Assembly (NCBI GenBank): GCA_033064195.1
Contig: JARBJD010000019.1
Location: forward strand, 372,001-436,000
Direction of reading: 5' to 3'
Source of the DNA: Blattamonas nauphoetae
Taxonomy: Eukaryota; Preaxostyla; Oxymonadida
Length of the DNA: 64,000 bases
Under the pieces are notes generated by a model. That model was not told the DNA's origin. It saw only the letters and a program-made list of their open reading frames with translations, and did no database searches. Shown piece by piece: positions 22,886-35,730 of this stretch. Position numbers and translations under genes: made by a program. The first letter of the stretch is position 1. Each line of letters starts with the position of its first letter.

Positions 22886-24311
22886 TTACTGGTGATTTCG
22901 AGTCGTTGGAGCATTAAAATGATCGGGATCAAGACAGGCCGCGATCACATTTCGAACTGGAAGAGGAAGTGAAAAAGAAAAGAGACCTTCTTCATCTGAC
23001 AGATCAACTCCAGATAAATCTGCATCCAGCTCCATCGATTCCTCATTACGAAGCATTCCCTCGTCCATTGTGTCTGTCGTCGTCACAATTCCAACTGACG
23101 GATGACATGTCGATGGTGGAAGCGTCGTCACTGAGTCCGAGCGGATAAGACCTGTCGATGTGTTGAACTCCGCTGCGAAGAGTGAAGACGATGAACAAGC
23201 GATCGATGAATTACGAGGAATGGTGGAACGATTGGCGTCCCCGGAGTGACATTGGCTGGAAAGTGATGAAGATGTTCCTTCCCTCCGACTGACACAGGCG
23301 ACCGATATTGATCGGCTGGTCGTGAGTCGAAAGGAAGGAGGCGAGAGAAGTGTTGAGACACGTCGATGATCTGTTTGAGAGACGAAGGATGTGAGAAGCG
23401 AGAACAACAGATGATGGCAAAAGATGGGATGGAGAAGAAAGGACGACGATGAACACACTTTTTTGACGATCTCTTCTTCGTTGATCTCAGACATGATCTT
23501 CCGCTTCTTTTCTTTCTTCTTTTCTTCACTCACTTTTTCTTTCATCATTTCTTCGGCTATCAATCCATTGTACGCCTTCTCAAAGTAGCATCGGCTGGAT
23601 ACCTCCTTTTCGAGTTTATGGGCGATGACGAACACAGATTGAGTGGCTGTGGAGGCTTTAATTGAAAGATGATGAAAAAAGATCAAACTATTCAAACTTT
23701 TGGTTCCACGGAGTCGTTCAGATAAGGCAACTTCGATGAGAAGAAAAACTCCCGACGAGTACAGTTAAACGAGCAAGTCGAAAGGTTCTTTGTGCATGGC
23801 AAGTTTTGAGATGTTGAAGGTTGGATGGAACACATACTTCACACGGTGACTGGATCGATGCATGACGAAGAAATGATGACACATTCTGGATGCCGCGTGG
23901 AGGGATTATTTGAAGTTGGATGTTGTACCATCCAGTTTGTCTTATTTTCACACCCTCCAAAGTCGGCTCTCAGGAGATAGCGATGTTTCAGACGGTCCAG
24001 ATTGGTTGGAAGAATGCGTCATTCTTTGTTGTGGAAGAGTTTGGGGAGATGGATGATATGAATGTTTGACTACAGTTGAAACATGAGAGATGGTTGAAGT
24101 GCAGCCATTGGAGGAAGCACAGTGTGTGGAAGGAGTGGTCACACGGCAAGAATACGAATTCTGACTCGTATTCCAGTTGATATATGCTACAAAACGATGA
24201 ACAGATTCGACGTGGAAAAGGAAGTGGGAAGGGGTGGGCTTCTTTCTCAGTCCTTGTCAGTTGGATGAGGGTGGGAAGAGATGTGGATTCGGTGGATGTG
24301 TTGTGTGTCAT
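22886..24311 (-). CDS. RING-H2-like protein, multi-exon, model incomplete
   Basis: The first exon from the ATG at 24311 holds a RING-H2-like block: C-S-I-Y-Q-L-E-Y, then LPCDHSFHTLCFLQWL, then C-F-N-C, with the Cys-x-His-x2-His-x2-Cys and final Cys pair in the right places. The position that should be the second Cys is Tyr. Downstream pieces in the same direction include QTGWYNIQLQIIPPRGIQNV (about 23945-23880) and an acidic Ser-rich C terminus (23670-22886) with KKEKKRKIMSEINEEEIVKK. At least two introns are needed to link them and I could not settle the junctions. RING-H2 proteins are usually E3 ubiquitin ligases; with the substituted Cys this one may bind zinc poorly or use the nearby Cys of ICSSFC. 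The three pieces might belong to two genes. Confidence 0.45.
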
Positions 24312-24607
24312 CAGAGGCTATTTATAATTAAACGAAAGTTCAGGGTTGATTTGAGACATGAAATAGTCACAGGAAAGGAAGGGTGATCCTGTGGGAATTC
24401 ATTTTGTTCCGCAGGAATCACTCTCGATCTTGTCCAAAATATCAGTTGAAAAAAGGAATAATTCCTCAATTAATTGTGTTTGAAATGAATATGTTACAAC
24501 AATGATACAAACAAAGTGGAACAATAATTTCTTTAAAAACCATGAAAAATGCCAATCTTGAAAACAATAATTTTAACAAAACGTCCAGATGCGTTCCAGC
24601 TCATGCA

Positions 24608-27021
24608 TTACGACGGCAGAACGATCACAGGACTCATCTTTCCCTCATCCTCGCTCTCCTCCCCCGCCAGTTTCTTCTCCACAGGAAGACGTGGCGGAAC
24701 ATCAAGTGATTCAGCTGATGACAGAAACGACGCTTGCGGAGGAACACTGGAACCATTTCGAGAATGTGTCTGTGAAAGCGGAGGGAAGAAGCCAGCCCCA
24801 TCTTCCTCCTCGTCAATCAGCGCATTGCACGCCGACAGTGCCGAGCCAGGTCGGTCAGCGAGGAAGTGTCGCAAGTTGGGTGAGATCGGGAGGGTGAGTT
24901 GTGTCGGACTAAAAGATGACGGGCCGGGGCTTCGAAGGTTTCCTTCGTCTCCCGATTCATCATCGGAGCTGTCTGTTACCAGTCCCTGGATGACGTTTGG
25001 AGGAAGGGAGGTGGGGAGGACAGGAACGGTGTGGAAGGACGCGTGGAGATGCGAACTTGTTCGGTGTAGGATCAAGTCAGTATGGGACGGGACAGCAATG
25101 AGATGGGCAGAAGGGGATTTAATGAGGGACGGGTTGACGAATGAGGAGTTGCGGGGAAGAAGTGTGGGCTGTGTGGTGGAAGGGACGATGTGAGATGAGG
25201 ATGGAATTTTAGATAGCGATTGTTCTGCTTCGTTTTGACGTTTGAACAGTGAAAATGCGGATGAGATGCGGTTCATCTGGCTTGGCGAGGTGGATATGGG
25301 TGGATTATCGACTTTGATGGATTGAACTTCTTTTGGAGAAGTTGGCCTGGTTTTGGCGTTTCTTTCGGAGGTGCAGGAGTCAGAATCACTTTCGCTTACA
25401 ACGTCGGTATATGCACTCTCGACAGTTCGGTGTGACGGCACAGTTTTAATCAGATTGTTGGTTGAACTAGATGATGGGAAGATCTCCGATGAGTGTGAAT
25501 GTGGAGAAGAAGGAGTGTTGGCTCCCAATGGAATCAGTCCAAATCCGTAGGAACCATTCTTTGGTGTCACAACTTGTTCAGATCGGGGAATGGTTGGCGA
25601 TGATTCCCTGCTTGTCTGATTCTGCCGCTTCGGTCCGATACGTGGGCGAGGAACCTCATGAAAACTCTCTGTTCGTACAAACAGAACCGACGACGAGACA
25701 TTTCTTTGTGATGGGCTCTCGAAAGTAAGCTGGAGGTTGGGTTGATCTCGTGAAGCGTGGGGCCTCGTCTGCTCATCGGAACTGTCGGGCTCAACAGAAT
25801 AATGAGCGAGAATGACATCGCTATTCATCAACACGGGAATAGTATCCAGATGGATCTCCTGGCGCGTGTCAGGCGGCCGATTCGGGTCGGCAGAGTCTGG
25901 ACGGACGAGAACCTTCTGTGATCCTCGGAATGCACTTGACAGGACAAGAGGCTGTTGACTGGTGTATTTGGTTGAGAGGTCACCATCGTTTGGTGTTGTG
26001 GGAGCCTTGCCCGTCGAAGTGTTTTCCTGTCCGAGTCTAATTCTGGATTTCTTTGGTGTGGTATGATCTGGCTCTGGATAAGTTGTGCTTCTTTCATTGT
26101 GAGTGTATGGAACGATTGGGAGAGGATTTACTGGGAGTGCATCAGAAATAATGAGGGGAGGATCAGAATCGATTTCGTTTATTGGTTGTGTCGAATCCTG
26201 TGAGAGATGAGGCATTTGGAATGTTGGCTGTTGGAAAATTGGACTCTGGTTCGTTAAGAGTGGTTGATTTCCCGCAAAACTCGAATCACTGTGAAGATCA
26301 TTTGATTCTGGAAGTTGAGATGGATCCAAATGTTGTGGGAGTGCGTTTATATCGCTTCCCGTGGAAGAAACGGATATAGGAGGAAGAATGGCCTCATTTA
26401 TCATCTCATTCGGTGATGGCTCGCGATATGTCGGAAAGTGGCGAAGAATTTTTTGGTTTTCGACATCCTGCTTTTTCCTGTCCTCCTCCTCCTGTTTTCG
26501 TTTGCGTTGATTAAGAAGATGATGGATGAGTTGGACTACGTGAACAATGAGAAGGATATAGCCCACGCAGGAGAGGAGGAACGCTGAGATGGACAAAGAC
26601 AGATAAGGAATGAATAATGTCCGCGATAGAATGCTGCCAACCAACGAAATGATGCAGGAAGCCAATAGAATCAAGGTCGCGATGAGTGGAGCCCTATAAA
26701 GTATAAAAATGAGACATGAAAGTGTGGGAGACATTTGTAATCATTAAGTTCATCAAGAAAAGATTAAAAAATCGAAGACAATGGAATAACAAACCTGGGG
26801 CAGGAATTCATTGAATATTTGAGTGTTGGGTAGAAACAGCCCATGAGAATGAGGAGTTGTAGAACCAAAACAGCAAAGAGAGGCCAGAGGATCAGAAAAA
26901 CGCCAATAATGAACCCAATAAGAGTTGTGGACATCATTCCGATCACTAGGCCAAACATGAGTCTGAGACTCGCGAGTGAGAATGTGTGACGCTGAGAGTT
27001 CGGAAGGAGGGATGGCCTCAT
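24608..27021 (-). CDS. Four-TM membrane protein with long Ser/Pro-rich tail
   Basis: Two exons (27021-26795 and 26693-24608) around a 101-nt intron (26794-26694) give 770 residues from the ATG at 27021. Splicing restores CPRAPLIATLILLAS, placing a transmembrane helix across the junction. About four hydrophobic helices occupy residues 20-150 (for example LIGFIIGVFLILWPLFAVLV and LSLSISAFLLSCVGYILLIV), followed by a basic/acidic stretch QRKRKQEEEDRKKQ and then about 580 residues of Ser/Thr/Pro/Asn-rich, presumably cytosolic and phosphorylated, sequence. The tail holds several SDSSDDESGDEG-like acidic patches. No domain family recognised. It faces the kinase-like gene at 27350 across a divergent 328-bp spacer. 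Confidence 0.75.
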
Positions 27022-27349
27022 ATCATGGAGAACTAAAAAGAGCTTGAAACAGGATATGGAGCATACAAAATCAAAAGGAAGACAAAATGAATGGTTGTGA
27101 AGGTGAGATTCGCGGATCTAGCCAGAATTACGTCCAGGAGCTTTTTTTATTAGAAGGAGGCAAGTATACTCTGGGATTTCGAACTCTTTGGGCGGGCTTT
27201 ATCCGTGGGGTAAGCAGGAGACGAGGATTGACTCGGTTGGTGGTTTTGTCGAATAATGGGAAACCCTTTATTTGGATTGTCACTCATTTCGGGTATAAAC
27301 ATTCACACCGCCACTTTTTGTTGTTGATGTGAAACCATCTTGATTTCAC
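27022..27349. promoter_or_regulatory. Divergent intergenic spacer
   Basis: This 328-bp stretch lies between two head-to-head starts (27021 minus, 27350 plus) and so must hold both promoters. I see no clear consensus element. A short plus-strand open frame at 27087-27332 has no coding character I can support. Confidence 0.4.
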
Positions 27350-28036
27350 ATGATTATTCTCTGCCTTGAAGGTTGTCATGGTTTGGACTTGCTTAATTGT
27401 TCTCAACATCCCTTTTTCTCGCTTTTTTTAGGTGTTGGCAAAACTGAACTTTTAGCTCAATTTCAAAAGGCTGGGTTCACAGTTCTCGATGAAGCGTTCA
27501 TGGAAATGCCTGAATATGCTCTCCATCCGCAAACACTCTTGATGGAAACTGTGTGGTTGTCAAACTGGTTCATGCGACTCCTCCAAATGACACACACAGT
27601 TCAAGAACATGACCACACTATCTTTGTTGCAGATCGTTCCCCATACAGTGCAGAATTCTACGGTGCAAATGGGCATCTTCTTGGACCCGTCATCCGCGAG
27701 CAAATCAACGAACTTCGGACAAAGAACATTTTCGTCTACACCGTCCTTATCAAAGTGGACAAAGAGCTTCTTTGGGAAAGAATCAACAAGAGATTGATCG
27801 CTGAACCACATCGTGTCAAATATAATGAACACAGTCGCGAATGGATGGAGAAGACGTATCAGTGGTACAATACGCACGAATGGGACTTCCTCATCTTGAA
27901 CAATCAGTGGGACATTACAGAAACAATGAATAATTTGATGACACTCCTTTCGGCTTTTGCAGAGCAGAATGATCGAACGTGTTGGGAACAGCATGGATTG
28001 TTTGATTTTTCCTCCCCGACTCTCCCATCTACGTGA
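27350..28036 (+). CDS. P-loop deoxynucleoside/thymidylate-kinase-like protein
   Basis: Two exons (27350-27380 and 27432-28036) separated by a 51-nt intron give 211 residues. The junction falls inside the Walker A loop: splicing makes MIILCLEGCHGVGKTELLA, an N-terminal beta strand followed by G-x4-G-K-T, so the start and the intron are both well fixed. Further on, VADRSPYSAEFYG resembles the (E/D)RS motif of deoxynucleoside kinases that contacts the phosphate and base, and INKRLIAEPHR lies where the Arg-rich lid would be. The length matches the dNK/thymidylate kinase family (200-250 residues). It probably phosphorylates a nucleoside or nucleotide in a salvage pathway. Substrate cannot be read from sequence, and a non-metabolic P-loop kinase is possible. 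The 3' end is 141 bp before the next gene on the same strand. Confidence 0.8.
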   Translation: MIILCLEGCHGLDLLNCSQHPFFSLFLGVGKTELLAQFQKAGFTVLDEAFMEMPEYALHPQTLLMETVWLSNWFMRLLQMTHTVQEHDHTIFVADRSPYSAEFYGANGHLLGPVIREQINELRTKNIFVYTVLIKVDKELLWERINKRLIAEPHRVKYNEHSREWMEKTYQWYNTHEWDFLILNNQWDITETMNNLMTLLSAFAEQNDRTCWEQHGLFDFSSPTLPST

Positions 28037-28177
28037 TCTGATTGCTTGCACCGGAAATATTCTTCCTTTTTATCACTTCACTGAAGTCTTTTTTCAAGTC
28101 ATATCTAGATCAATCATCGGCATTTCGGTTGACACTAAACTGTGGGGTGATCTTCATTCAATCTTCCGTTTCTCTTC

Positions 28178-31100
28178 ATGGAAATCCCACCTCGTGTCGA
28201 TGAGGAGCGATCCGTTGCGATGTCGCAGAGCTCTCAATTCTCCACAATGCAAGCACTATCTGTTGCACGGTTTAAACCGATGGAACAAATGTCTGAATTC
28301 GCTCTTATCACTTATTCTTCTTTTTGCAGGCTCTTTTTCTATGCATATCCCCTCTCTCGTGTATGTACTACCGATATCTTCCGCGTTTCATCTCTTTTTG
28401 ATCATTTATCTTGAATTTTTTCACTCGTCTCCTCGTTTTCAAAGCTTTTAATATTATTCTTATCCTAATCACCTTTCCACACCTTCGCACAGCATCTGCA
28501 ACTGCCTCCAACAGCAGGATTTGTGTTCTTAGCGTTTATGCTTATGCAATGGATCGGCCTCACCTCAAAATTCCACAATTGGCCCGTATCTGGAAAATTT
28601 GGCGAACTTTTCTTCGGCGTTTTCCAGTATGTTCAATTTCCTTCGAAATATATCCTTCATTTCATGGACATAACTCATAATTCTCGTTCCCCCGATTCAA
28701 CCGTCCATCATCTCCTTTTCCTGTCTCCTCTTCCAGCTATCTTGATTTTACGATTTCCTGGAGTAAAAATTCCGTTCTTCTGGTCTTTCAAATAGTCTTT
28801 CTCTGTATCGTCATCATGTTCACCGTATTTTCAACACTTTGCGGTCTCATGGCCCGATTCGAGAAACCTCTCCCCAAAAAGCAGGTACGTCCAACCGCAG
28901 TGCTTGGCCGAGTCCTCTTCACAATGTTTGCTCTCCCTGCAATCAATGTCTCAACTGGTTCCATGCAATGTCTGACGAATATGGGCCACCTCCCCTTTGA
29001 ACTGACCTGCTCGTCGTCCAAACCGTTTTTCATTGCTGCCGGAATCGCAATCTTCTTTCTGATGATCACAGCGGGGTTTGTGTATCACATGTTCGTGTAC
29101 GAGCAAAACATGGTTTCTAAAGACCCGTTTGCCGCTCAGACTAACATCCTGCCGACACTCCTCTACGTCGTTGTTGGTATTCTAGCATTCATTTCTCCAC
29201 TATTTTCGAACAATGTGTTGATCTTTGGGATCCTCTGCGCCATCACATTCCTCTTCTTCTGCCTGCTTTTCTGCTTTTATCAACCATTCTATTCTATCAT
29301 GGGACAAGCTTTGTATTCCTCAACCCTCGCTATAGCATTTGTCTCCTCATTAATCACCATTTTGTCCTGTTTTATCAACCCACCAGACAAGCCACTTTCT
29401 GTCGGTTTCTCGATTATGTTTATGCTGCTAATGCTTCTTCTTGCGTGTGGAGTTGCATTTGGCGCCTTTATCTTGACAAAGAAAATCGCACAGTCCAGGT
29501 TTGCAGTTAGACCAGGAGAGGCCATCCCTTATCTCCCCCAAAGCAAAAGCTTCTCCTCAAAGTCCCAAACCACGCTCTTCTCACTTTCTTCTGGCACACC
29601 CCGCCAGGTCCAGGTTCAGGAATTCACTCCTTCGAACTCCCCTTCGGTTCGATCAAGACCAGTCGCCGTGCTCGACCTAAGCGAGTCATCGGCGTATAAC
29701 GAAAGCATTTATGTCACAGAAAACCAAATTTCGTCAGCTTCAGGTCCTCAAACCACTGTTCCTCTCTCCGCGTTATCAACAAACATGTCCACACAAGAAT
29801 GTGTGTCGGAGTGTGCCGGAGACTTCCTTCTGAGTGAACAGAAGCCGATTGCAAAGACACATTCCAATCATGTTGTGGTTATTGAAGAAAAAACAGTCAA
29901 AACAAACGAAATCAGTCCGCGATGTCTCGATGAGGAAATGGAGGAAGGAAACATCACACCAGACCCAGAACCGATGCCGGAAAACATGCCCACAATCAAG
30001 CTCCAACCGCCAGTCGAAGTGTCCACCCCGACATTCATCGCCTCGTCTCGCCTTCCCATCATCACACAACCAATCCCTCCTGCCCAGCCGACCTCGACTC
30101 GCCATCCACTCGCTGAGCCTTCAACCACCCTCCCTCGTCTTCTCTCTGAACAGATCAACCCCCCGCGCACTCTCCCGAAGTTCAAGTCAGTCAAAGAGAT
30201 CCAGCGCGCGATTCGCTTCGTTGTTGACCCAGAAATGCTGAAATCTGAAGCCCATCTTTCGCTCGTCGAGCGGATTCTTGATTGGGGGATTCGACGCTTC
30301 CCTCAATCGTCGTCGCTTTGGACAACGAACGCGCTCTTCAATCAGAACGTTCGGAACAACACTCTCCGCACTGCAGACGCCTTCCAACACGCGAAACAAT
30401 CAGTTCCACACATCATCGAGCGCTGGACGCAATTCGCATTCATTCGAGATGTGGAAGCGAAAGAGACTTCGGAAGGCGAGCAGAGTGCATCAGCCTTGTT
30501 TCGGTCTCGAATGGATCGAGGTCAGAGGCAGCACGAAGCAGCCAAGGCCTATCTACGACAAGTCTACACACAACTCTCCAAATCCAGTTTTGATGTTCAA
30601 AGAGTGCATGCAATGCTCATTTCCGCCATCGAAGCCCTTCGCTCTTCCCGCAAGCATTATTCGAGACTTCTCCAGCAATATCCATCCAACCCACAGGTCC
30701 TCCGTGGATATGGCTCGCTTATTCGGGACATCGAGAGAGATGACGACACGGCACGGATGCTTCTGAACAAGGCGACGCAATTTGAGGAGAATACCGATCA
30801 GCTGGAAACGATGGATTTGAGCCAAGAAGGGGATATGATGTCACGTGTGGATGGACGAGATCAGCAACGAGCACCGCAGAAGAGACAGAGACGGAACAAA
30901 AAGAAGAAGAAGAACTCACAGCATGTCATGGATGGGTTCTCTTTCCCTGACGACACGCCGCCCGTCACCACCGTTCTGACTGTCCTCACCATCGCTCTGC
31001 CGATTGTCATCGTCATCGTCCAGTCGATTGCGTATCTATTCACTTCGAACTTCTTCCGACTCACCATTGCACAGACTGAGGTGGTTTTCAAAATGTCCAA

Positions 31101-33888
31101 CCTCCAACTTAACATGGCTCGCATGCTGCATCACGTGGAACTCTGGAAGATCGTTCATTCCGACGCTGTTGTCACGAATCCGTCCCTTCTCACCGAATGC
31201 AAGTATCTGTTGGCTGTGGAAGAGATGGATGAGAAAGTTTCCGAATCGGCGGAAGAAATTGAAGAAGGGCTGTACGACTCGTATAACACGATTCCTGAAG
31301 AATCGCGCTCACTCTTCGAAGTTGTGAACAACACGATTTACTTCGCGCAGGTGAACAACGCAGATGAGATGAGCAACATTTGGGGAACACAGATGAACAT
31401 GCTCGACTTCGCGCTGAACATCCAAAACTCGCTCAATCACATTCGAGAGTATGGCAATCCAAAGGAGCGTCTCACACAGAAGGAGATCTACTGGCTGTTT
31501 CTGAACGCGCCAGTGATTGGGATGGAGATGATCAAAGGCACGTGTGTCAACTTGTCTGACCAAGTGCACACCCTGGCCAGTTCAACCGGACTTACGAATA
31601 TTGTGTTTGCCATCATCGTCATCGCAATCACGATTTATCCGACGATGTATTGTTTCGTTCGCAAGTCGTTCGATTTCAGAAAGAACAGACGAAAGGCCTT
31701 CTTCAAGTTCGTCACTGCTCCAAAGAAGAGAATCCTGGAGCTGAAGAAGAGACTGGACGATTTGGAGAAGGACGATGACTCGACTGTTGAGATGACAGTC
31801 AACACGAAAAGCGGAGATGAAGAAGAAAACATTTCAGACGCTTCTCTGAGCGAGACAGACGAAGTGATGGAACTCTCAGTTCTCTCAACCAAACCGCCCA
31901 CACCAAACAAACGACTCTCCAACCAACCACAGCTGCTTCGGAGTCCAAGCGAACTGCTCCGCGAATTGAATCTCCCGTCAGCGTCGCCCATAAACTCAGT
32001 TTATCAGACACCCGTCCTCACCTACTCCAACGGCGAGCCTCCCACACTCCCGTTCGAGCCAGAACCAAACGAGAAGAGAAGCAGTCTGCTTCGATCGATG
32101 CAGAACACGCAAAGTATGCCTCATCTCCAGCAGCATCATGGCCACGTCCTCAACCCACAACTCAGTTCAATGTCCGAGCTTCCACGTTACATGCCCCATC
32201 CACCAAACGCCACTCGCAACACGTCCAGTCTCGCACAGTCGATTCCAGTGATGTCTTCCTTCCCTCTGCAGGACAGGAACCCGTCTCCCATCCAACAGAA
32301 CGTGGTCGAACCCACGCAAGCTCAGCCAGAGCCAGAAAAGGAAGAAGAGGGGACAAATGCAAAGACAGACAAGGAGGAGCAGGAGATGGAAGAATTGCAG
32401 TTCAAGATCGACAAAATGCCAGGCGTCCTTCCACGCTCTGTCTGCTTTGCGTTGGTCTTCTTCCTCGTTGTCTCGTGGGGGTCGCTTGCTGGCTTCTTCT
32501 TGACTTCCATCACAACAGTGTATCAAAGTGATGCTCAGCGAAACGCTGTCTTCCTTTCGAACTATCGCTCGTCTCTTCTCGATCTGATGACATTCCTCGC
32601 GCTTCAGATCGTCTTCGAGCCAACCGCTGACCCACCAAAGGAATTCTCTCTCAACTCGTCCACTCGGCCTGGTTGGAACGACTTCTCTCATCTGAAAATT
32701 GACGACGAGGAGCACCAGAAGAACATTGCCACTCTTCTGTCATACCTCCTCACCATCCATCGCAAAGTCAAAGAAGGGTCAGCTGACCACGCAAGCTACC
32801 TCACCGGCGACGAGATGATCGATCGATTGGACACTGTGCGAACGTTGGAGAAGGGGACGCAGTTGTATGCCATCACAATGGATGCGAGGGAGTGTTTCTG
32901 GAAGGCTGGGATTCGTGGTAGTCCTGAACCTGATGAATGTCAGGACGGAAGGATGGTTGGGATTGCTGACTCGTTCATGGGATTGGAAGGACTGATGACT
33001 GCGTTTGCTTCAGCAGCTGGGAATGTTGTCTCGATGAAAGATCCTCGGACGAACCTCCTTCCGCAAGACCAGAGCATTCAGTCCATACTGACCATCCAAG
33101 AATATGACCTCTTTAATGGTCTCGAGTGGTTCACGTCTGTCATGCTTGAAGAACTCACTACCGAACTCACAACACTCGACCAGACTGTGATGCTTGTGTC
33201 GCTTTCCACCATCGTCACCCTTTTTCTCTGCTCGCTGATCTGTCTGAGACAGGCTGGCAAGAGAATCTCCAACGTCGAACACAACACACTTCTCATCCAA
33301 AAGATGGATCCAGCCAACGACAACACTTTGCAGGGGTTAGAATGGTCTGATCAATACATGTGTGAGATCGAGCTGTTGGATGAGGGCCACGCTTCAATCT
33401 GCAAAGCGGCAGTGTCGCTGATGCGGAAGATGGGTGAGGACGGATGGGAGAAGGCACGCCGAGCTGAATTGAAGAAGTTCTATGTCGTTCTGTTGAGTGT
33501 GCTCGAGGAAGAGGAGGTACTGATGCAGCGGCATTCAGTCGGACGTGTTCTCATCCGCTCGCACCAGCGACAGCACGTCCACATTCTGAAGAAAGTGAAC
33601 AAGAGCATCTGGCAGCTCTATCAGAACACCCCGCAAAGCCAGCATTTCTTCGTTTCCACTATCAGCGCATGGTTGACAGAACACGTTGCGAAGAGCGATC
33701 GAGATTTGGGGGCTCGGCTTGAGGAGAAGATGACGGAGAGTGAGAAAGAGGAATGTGTCAACAAAACCGATTTTGTGATTCCACGCTCGTTCCGACAGTT
33801 CCTTCAATCCGATCATTGCAGTATGAAGGACAAGAAGTCATTTGAGAAACTCTTGCAGCTCCTGCGGCTGCATGCCAGCGATCTCTGA
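28178..33888 (+). CDS. TmcB-like large multipass membrane protein
   Basis: Four exons (28178-28290, 28330-28360, 28493-28626, 28737-33888; introns of 39, 132 and 110 nt) join in frame into 1809 residues. The N-terminal third has about ten hydrophobic helices (for example TILPTLLYVVVGILAFISPL-like and ITFLFFCLLFCFY). Residues about 590-780 contain a helical half-a-TPR-type region, with HYSRLLQQYPSNPQVLRGYG and RDDDTARMLLNKATQFEEN, which is the hallmark of the TmcB/TmcC family of protists. Further TM helices occur near residues 840, 1050, 1330 and 1580, framing large loops rich in Pro/Ser. The family is named from Dictyostelium macrocyst genes; biochemical function is unknown, membrane sensing or cyclase-linked signalling has been suggested for relatives. 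No cyclase domain is present here. The exact first exon is inferred from splice signals. Confidence 0.75.
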
Positions 33889-35178
33889 TGCGAATCACCA
33901 TCACATCTCTCACCATATAGTTTCTTATTTCCACTTTAATGATTCCGTTTGTTCGCGCTTTCTTGAAAGTTACTTCTGACTCTCTCAATCACCCTCCTTT
34001 GATGGGTGTCACAAGCTTTTGTTGCATTTTTGTCTCATCTTGCAGGGGAGTGCAAGGCTGACGGAAGCATCCGTTTTAACTATTTTCTCCATTTCACGGT
34101 TTTTATGTATCTGAACTTTTCCAATATAGACGCTGAGAAACGAGGTCAATGATGTGACGAGAAAAAGCAACATCATGGTTTGATCTTCCTCTCCTCATCC
34201 TCTCACCGCGCCCAAACGCCTTCACCTCTCGCAACACGCAGTATTCGCACACTCAAATTAGAAATAGCGTTTCTTCCACCATCAAACATGAACTCCCACC
34301 AGATTCGACTGAAGTTCCATTTCCGCTCTACAACGGTGTGCATTGGATTTAAGTTCAGTTTTATTTTAACGATTATCCCAATATTCATCATTTTTCAGAA
34401 ATGCTCTTCCGAATGACGAGAGTTGGAGTCAAACTGAACAGAAACCTACGCTCGTTGACAGATCGCAACAAGATGCAATTCCACGTTAAGAACATAAACA
34501 ATCCATGATTTCATCGGGTATCATCCCTTTTTCTTCATTATTTCAGACCTTACGATGTTATCTCGCCGTTATTGTTCCATGGTTTCCAACTCTCTTCCCA
34601 TCGAAGCCGAAATTGTGCATTCTTCGATAAATTTCTGGAATCATTCTGTCGAACACCGACGCACTGCTGAATACCAAGATTTGGAGTGTTGAACATTGCG
34701 AAACGGAAGGAATGTCTCTGAGGAAAGGACAGGATCAGATATTTCGACCCTTCAGCCGTTTGTCCTTCCAGCTCTAATTTCTGTTTTGATCAGATGTTTT
34801 CTGAGATTTCTCAGACTGAATAAGCTCAACCCTCAATACACATGTCGGAACTTCAAGTCAAAAATCAAAGCGACTGTCTCTCACTCTTCCACTCGAATGA
34901 AGACAACACATGACGAGATAAGTGATGAAGAGACCAATTTACATTTGTTTGATCTCATATTTTCAATCGATTCGAAACTACGAAGTCGTCGTGACATCTC
35001 ACTTTTCTAATAACAATCTTTTCTCTGTATAGCTCTCCATTTCAACAATGATTTGATTTTTCTCTGTTTTTCTGCCGAAATTGATGCTGAAAACCAAATT
35101 GAACAATTCCAATGATTGTTCTTGACAGAGATCGGATCCGTCCCCCAACTGAACATTTCACCTCTAAACTGACCAATA
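33889..35178. other. Intergenic, no supported gene
   Basis: About 1.3 kb of AT-rich sequence with only short open frames (34180-34416 and 34696-35010 on plus). Neither shows a recognisable domain or a splice partner. I see no repeat shared with the rest of the window until the inverted terminal repeat at 35179. Confidence 0.5.
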
Positions 35179-35379
35179 CAGGGTGATCAGTGAAAACTTG
35201 GTATGGGTTTATCTCGGTCAACTTAACGAATTGTTTGACGTGGTTTGAGCTAGTCTCCTATTTCACTGAAAGCTTCCAAAAATGTCCAAATTGTGGGTTT
35301 GACCCAGTTGAAGGATCGTCTCCATATTTTGATGTCCAACAAACAAGCAAGATTTCGAGATCGTGTTCTAAGGATGAGC

Positions 35380-35730
35380 AACGGACGGACAAAAAGACGT
35401 TCAACTCGGACAACGGACAGCGGACAGGTCCAAGTGAAAAAGAAGTGCTTCATGTGGCCTAAATCAATGTGATTGACACTCAATTCGTTAATAAATAAGT
35501 GAATAGTGGTGATTAAATTCAGATTTTGTCTTTCATCAAAATGATAAACGAGTACTAGAGAATTTGGACAAAAAGACCCATTAATTGCAGAAATGTCCGA
35601 GCTTGTCCGATCTTGGACATTCACTCAATTGTTGAAAAAACGAATCATCTGAATTTCTTCACAATCCAATTGTGATCAGATCAAAATGGACAAAACTGTC
35701 CTGTCCTGGACATGTCCGGATCGTCCTCCC
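35380..35730. repeat. Cluster of GGACA/TGTCC motifs
   Basis: Within 350 bp just inside the left terminal repeat there are many copies of GGACA or its complement, for example ACGGACGGACAAAAAG, CGGACAACGGACAGCGGACA, TTGTCCGATCTTGGACA and CTGGACATGTCCGG. The same motif recurs in front of the mariner transposase at 38882-38925. No gene overlaps the cluster convincingly. Subterminal transposase-binding repeats are one reading. Confidence 0.5.

Noticed and set aside
29834-30766. Plus-strand frames of 100-160 codons within the TmcB-like gene
   Set aside because: Out-of-frame shadows of a well-supported 1.7-kb-codon frame.
35692-35720. GGACATGTCC as a p53-type response element
   Set aside because: The match follows from a palindromic GGACA pair in a cluster of the same core; no reason to expect p53 here.
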